Shown here: positions 60,092 through 64,000 of the stretch, one piece after another
Layout of the letters: the number at the start of each line of letters is the position of its first letter
Numbering within the stretch: the first letter of the stretch is position 1
Origin: Hypericum androsaemum
Lineage: Eukaryota; Streptophyta; Magnoliopsida; Malpighiales; Hypericaceae
Assembly: GCA_963995505.1 (NCBI GenBank)
Contig: OZ023198.1
Span: 10,965,141-11,029,140 of the forward strand
Direction of reading: 5' to 3'
Length of the DNA stretch: 64,000 bases
Program-made: the position numbers and the translations under genes
Notes under the pieces: generated by a model
Database searches by the model: none
What the model was told of the DNA's origin: nothing
What the model saw: the letters and a program-made list of their open reading frames with translations, nothing else

Positions 60092-61167
60092 ATTTTTGAT
60101 AATGCAAGCATATGTTGCTGCATTAGATTTTTTGTAAATCCAAATGATAAGAAATAAGTAGAACTTATCATTAATCTGTCTATATAGCCTAGAGCAGTTT
60201 TTAGTAAACTAAAGTCGTTGTTCAGTAAAACATCGAGACTGATGCTCTAGTATGATGTTTAATTATGAATTACATGTGCTCCTTTTTTAAAAGGAATGAA
60301 CATCATAGGACGTGGACTGTACCATGTTTGCTTTGTCGACCAATGGATGGGAAATCATAAAGTGATTTCTGTTTCCCTGGTGTGAGACCAATTTCGAAAA
60401 ATATGTTTTTTCAATTCACTATCCTCATGATCCTTAACGTATTTTGAAAATATGATTATGTGATGCTAGCTTGGAAAGTCTATGAAAATGTCATGATTCA
60501 TTATACGACCTGATGCTCTAGAGACTGATGCTCTAGTATGATGTTTAATTATGAATTACATGCACTCCTTTTTTAAAAGGAATGAACATCATAGGACGTG
60601 GACTATACCATGTTTGCTTTGTCGACTAATGGATGGGAAATCATAAAGTGATTTCTGTTTCGCTGGTGTGAGACCAATTCCGAAAAATATGTTTTTTCAA
60701 TTCACTATCCTCATGATCCTTAACGTATTTTGAAAATATGATTCTGTGATGCTAGCTTGGAAAGTCTATGAAAAGGTCATGATTCATTATACGACCTGGC
60801 AAGACTGACTAGAAAAGCAGGCTTTATCATGATGGAAGAAATACTTATAAAGGAGAAGGTTCTTCATCGATCACATTCCTAAGTTTCGTTGTTCAATGGT
60901 GCGCACCTATTGTGTTGAGAGCAATACAATATTGAACACGATTAAATTGTTTGAAATCACATATGCAAACAATGGAATATGAGATGAGACCTAGGATAAG
61001 GCATACCTTACGTAATGAGAATGTCGAGATGCTATCATTCAAGTAGCCCGTGTGTGTGTGCTCTTGAGTTTAGCTACGTGCACTCGATGTATGCTGGTCG
61101 CACGAAATTTTTGCTGAACATAATCTGAGACATTGTTGATTATGATCAATAATGTCTGAGTGGGAGA
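60092..61167. other. Spacer of the inverted repeat, left part
   Basis: Non-coding. It ends in a polypurine-like gagtgggaga directly before a tgttgga LTR-type start at 61168, so it is probably the 3' internal region of another copia element. Confidence 0.5.
60236..60807. repeat. Two tandem units of 286 bp
   Basis: The motif gatgctctagtatgatg at 60241 recurs at 60527, and the whole unit with a handful of substitutions follows. Each unit contains a small palindrome ttttttaaaa. Confidence 0.92.
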
Positions 61168-61626
61168 TGTTGGACCTTGGGCCATTAGTCACCCATTATT
61201 GGACAAAAATGGACCCAGGCCTATTAGGCCCAAAAGCCATTGGGCTTTTGGGCCGATACGTGGCACGCCACGTGGCAAACGCGTGGCTTGCCACGTGGCA
61301 AAGCTAGTGGGTAGCTTCGCCAAATGGCCACCGCGTGGCATGCCACGTGGTAAAGCTAGTTGGTAGCTTCGCCACGTGGATGACACGTGGCGCACATGTG
61401 TGAGCCGGACCTCCCTATAAAAGGGAGAAACAACTGGTGATCAATTTATATTTTTCCCATTCTGAAATACACACATCAGTGGACTTATTACGGATTAGTT
61501 CCTGTAGTTCTCAGATTTTGCAAAGCAAGAAAACTCGTGGAAATTGTTTACGTATTCGATCCGTTTGTGATCGTAAACCGCCGGTGACAATATCTCGTTA
61601 TCCGATCCTGTGTGAAGCACGCTTCA
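61168..61626 (+). mobile_element. Probable LTR of a third copia-type element
   Basis: Starts tgttggacc right after a polypurine-like tract and contains a G-box array and a TATA box (tataaaag at 61416-61423). The right border is guessed at a CA dinucleotide; no target duplication was found. Confidence 0.55.
61258..61389. promoter_or_regulatory. Array of five G-box motifs (CACGTG)
   Basis: CACGTG at 61269, 61292, 61344, 61373 and 61384, several as the longer palindrome gccacgtggc, within a repeated ggtagcttcgcca context, ending about 30 bp before the TATA box. G-boxes bind plant bZIP and bHLH factors. Confidence 0.8.
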
Positions 61627-61970
61627 ATAAGTAAGTCTTGTTATTTATTAATGAATTTATTTCATTAATTAGGAGATAATTAACTCATAATTATGTGTTA
61701 ATTATGGGCCAAATCCTTCATGATTTAATAAGAAATTTAAATTTGATTAAAATACTTCTTCCTCCCATTTTTATGAGAATCAATAGTACTATGCATTAAT
61801 AAGTTGGAAAATACTTGTAAAAAGGAGCTAAAACCTAGAGCCAATGAAGAAAAAGAGAGAATCACAAAGTGGGGAATGATATATAGTATTGAAAAAGCTT
61901 AATCAATACAATCGTTCAATGTGTGTGTGTATATATATATTTTTTACAAGTAAGGTAAATTAGTGCAAAG
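61627..61970. other. AT-rich spacer sequence
   Basis: No gene; an inverted pair taatgaa/ttcatta near 61650 and a (TG)n/(TA)n run near 61921-61940. Confidence 0.5.
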
Positions 61971-62400
61971 CTAAGGGTATAATTGTTCTTTCATCCTATG
62001 CCAGCTACCCTTTGGCTCGCGTGTCCACTTTGGTATTTTCACCCGATTTTGTAAGTTGTAAGTTGCTTCTTGGATTTTCAGGATATCGAAGAATTCTCCA
62101 AGTACACAAAAACCCGTTGTTGATCGCCCCGTATCAGGGATCCACCCCAATCTGCGTCGCAAAAAACTTTCATTTTAAGCTCAGAATTGGCACGAAAAAA
62201 CAAGCCCAATCACGGATGTTTTTTCAGGTAACGAAGCACCCGGTGCACTTCCTTCTTGTGCACGATTGTAGGAGCTTATAAAAATTGACTTAGATGTGTG
62301 GCATACACAATACCGGGTCTTGTGTTGGTATGATATATCAGCTCGCCTACGACCTTTCGATAGTAAGGCTACGCAATTCACCCTAACCTAGGTCATAAAA
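61971..62400 (-). pseudogene. Copia RT/RNase H remnant
   Basis: On the minus strand, GWIPDTGRSTTGFCVLG matches the RNase H start of copia elements (PDTRRSTTGYCxFLG), and upstream frames carry a degraded RT tail. Frameshifted and without LTRs of its own that I can recognise. Confidence 0.7.
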
Positions 62401-62787
62401 TAAACAATTAATTTCTCTTTCATTTATACCTAATTCAATTAAATATTTTTCTACCCGCATCAGCAACCCACCCCAACCTAGGCCACGGAATAAATAATTA
62501 ATTTCTCTCTCAGCCACATATTATCTACTATTATTTCTTGTTTATATATAAATTACAATAAATATACGACAATGATTATTCTGTAATTATAACAAGGAAA
62601 AAAATTATAATTAAGTAACAAAATTAAATTATAAAAGTTGCAATACAAAATTAGAAAGAAATAAATGCAGCTACAAATGGATGTCAAAAATACGTTTGAA
62701 GTCAATAGTCGACCGAGTTACGCGGACGAGTTTTGGTTGGAGAGCCACAACTTCTTATTTCAGAGTATGATTGAGTTGATTCAAGTT
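62401..62787. other. Spacer of the inverted repeat, right part
   Basis: AT-rich, no gene. A short stretch near 62685-62715 (caaaaatacgtttgaagtcaatagtcgaccg) resembles sequence inside the arms, suggesting an older partial duplication. Confidence 0.5.
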
Positions 62788-63638
62788 GTTTTGTGAAGAT
62801 GAGGCATATATCTACAATTTTTTAGTTTATGACTTCTCCAAATTCAGAGTGTAAGAATATCAAAAATATGTCTGAAGTCAATATTCAACCGATTTACAAG
62901 CGTTCAAAATACAAGATTTTATATCAAAATATGTCAATATTGAGCTCTATTTATAGATATTTAACAAGTACGAATTTTATATATTTAAAAATAACTTCAA
63001 TTTTTATAACCACACAAATAATATCCAAAAAAATCTATTTATACGAATAACATTGTGCCAAGTATAACTAAAGTAGATAAAAAAATAAAAAAATAAAATT
63101 TAAATAATAAGGATCGAGGCCGCATGTCAGGGCTTGTCGGGCCATCTTGTATACGACGTTCATTTTCTTTTTTATTTTTCTTGTCCTATCCTACCCAACC
63201 CAGCCCCAGGAACGGTAATGCGCTTATTCTAAGTATGATCATCCAAAGGCCCTGGATCTCCTTCTTTAGCACTTAACTGTAGCTTATGAACCATGGGACA
63301 ATTGAGGAAACCCGTGTCCCGTAGCAACTCTATGACATACTTGCATTGACATATATATATATATATATCCCAGCCTGACAAAATTCGATGGGACTGACAA
63401 AATTCTTGAAAAGTTTTGCGCTTCCACAAGTCGTTGTTGGAGGATGACAAGCAGCGCATCTCCACACAAACACACTCCATTCTCGTAACTTCATCGCCAC
63501 CAAGTACTCCAATATCTTCAGCTTCAGGTCCGTCAGGAGGCGCATCAAGAGACCTTATTAAATTTTTTAATGTTTAGTGATTTGACATACCATCTCTGAC
63601 TAGTGAAAGAGACGTTATCCCACACGTCATTAAATTCA
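62788..63638. repeat. Inverted repeat, right arm
   Basis: Reverse complement of 59239-60091, carrying the same F-box scrap (63548-63387) and copia RT fragment on the minus strand, and ending at attca, the complement of the tgaat target duplication. Confidence 0.93.
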
Positions 63639-64000
63639 TGTTGTTTCGGAGGGTTGGTGTACTTGATTAGGATCTTCGGCAGTCGAGGCAAGTGTTGGAC
63701 ACTAACTCCGTAAGACGAGATTGCCCCGTATATTTCAGTGCAGTACGGGCTTTGGCAATCGTCCCCAAGATACAACGACTGTTTAGGGCATTTCCAAGAA
63801 CGTTGCACACGTATCTCGAAACTTTCGGGCGAACCCTTATATACCCAGAACTTTCGGACTCTTTTCTAAGTGAAGAACGGGGGAAAGAAGAAGACAATAG
63901 AGCTCGGAAATGCGATTGTTGCTGGGATGAGAATTATGGCAAGGGGGCAGGCCTATTTATAGGCTGGAGGATGCAGGGAGGCAGCCACCCCGAAAGGACG
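63639..64000 (-). mobile_element. LTR of the second copia family, inverted, running off the window
   Basis: Read on the minus strand it ends in ccgaaacaaca at 63639 and matches 53805 and 59238 leftwards, with the same promoter end. Whether a full inverted element follows cannot be seen. Confidence 0.92.

Overview
The window is nuclear DNA from a flowering plant. Genes are split by many GT-AG introns, intergenic DNA is AT-rich, the gene families are plant ones (POLAR-like protein, plastid phosphoserine phosphatase, HDA5-type deacetylase), and plant transposons are dense. It is probably a eudicot, but the species cannot be told from sequence alone.

From 1 to about 27 kb the window is gene-bearing. 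A mitochondrial-type glycine-rich RNA-binding protein gene lies at 5.7-7.4 kb; its last exon and 3' flank are duplicated as a broken copy at 1-1.8 kb. Then come a POLAR-like polarity protein (8.1-10.8 kb, minus), plastid-type phosphoserine phosphatase (13.7-16.0 kb, minus), an unrecognised intronless 166-residue protein (17.5-18.0 kb, minus), the mitochondrial ATP synthase gamma subunit (20.5-23.3 kb, minus) and, divergently from it, a mitochondrial carrier (24.0-26.8 kb, plus). Exon boundaries were worked out by reading phase and splice sites; each of these five spliced genes gives an uninterrupted reading frame.

From about 27 to 53 kb lies a segmental duplication. Unit 1 (about 28.4-35.8 kb) and unit 2 (about 37.2-52.7 kb) carry the same order: end of a coiled-coil gene, a class II histone deacetylase on the minus strand, and the first exon of an unknown gene on the plus strand. 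Unit 2 is swollen by a Ty1/copia element (39.2-47.6 kb) that itself holds a nested solo LTR, by a decayed LTR element and by a Mutator-like MITE. Deacetylase copy 1 has all its early exons but has lost a predicted zinc ligand and is stopped by a solo LTR in its last exon. Copy 2 is a pseudogene.

From 53 to 64 kb is almost pure transposon territory: a complete-length but dead Ty1/copia element (52.9-59.2 kb) with a perfect 5-bp target duplication, then a large inverted repeat whose arms carry an LTR end, an F-box gene fragment and a copia reverse transcriptase fragment. Its spacer holds a tandem 286-bp repeat, an LTR-like block with five G-boxes, and another copia remnant.

The most notable features are the LTR-terminated, zinc-ligand-altered deacetylase, the inverted duplication at 59-64 kb, the 63-bp near-perfect palindrome at 52.8 kb, and several non-autonomous transposons whose ends and target duplications can be fixed to the base.
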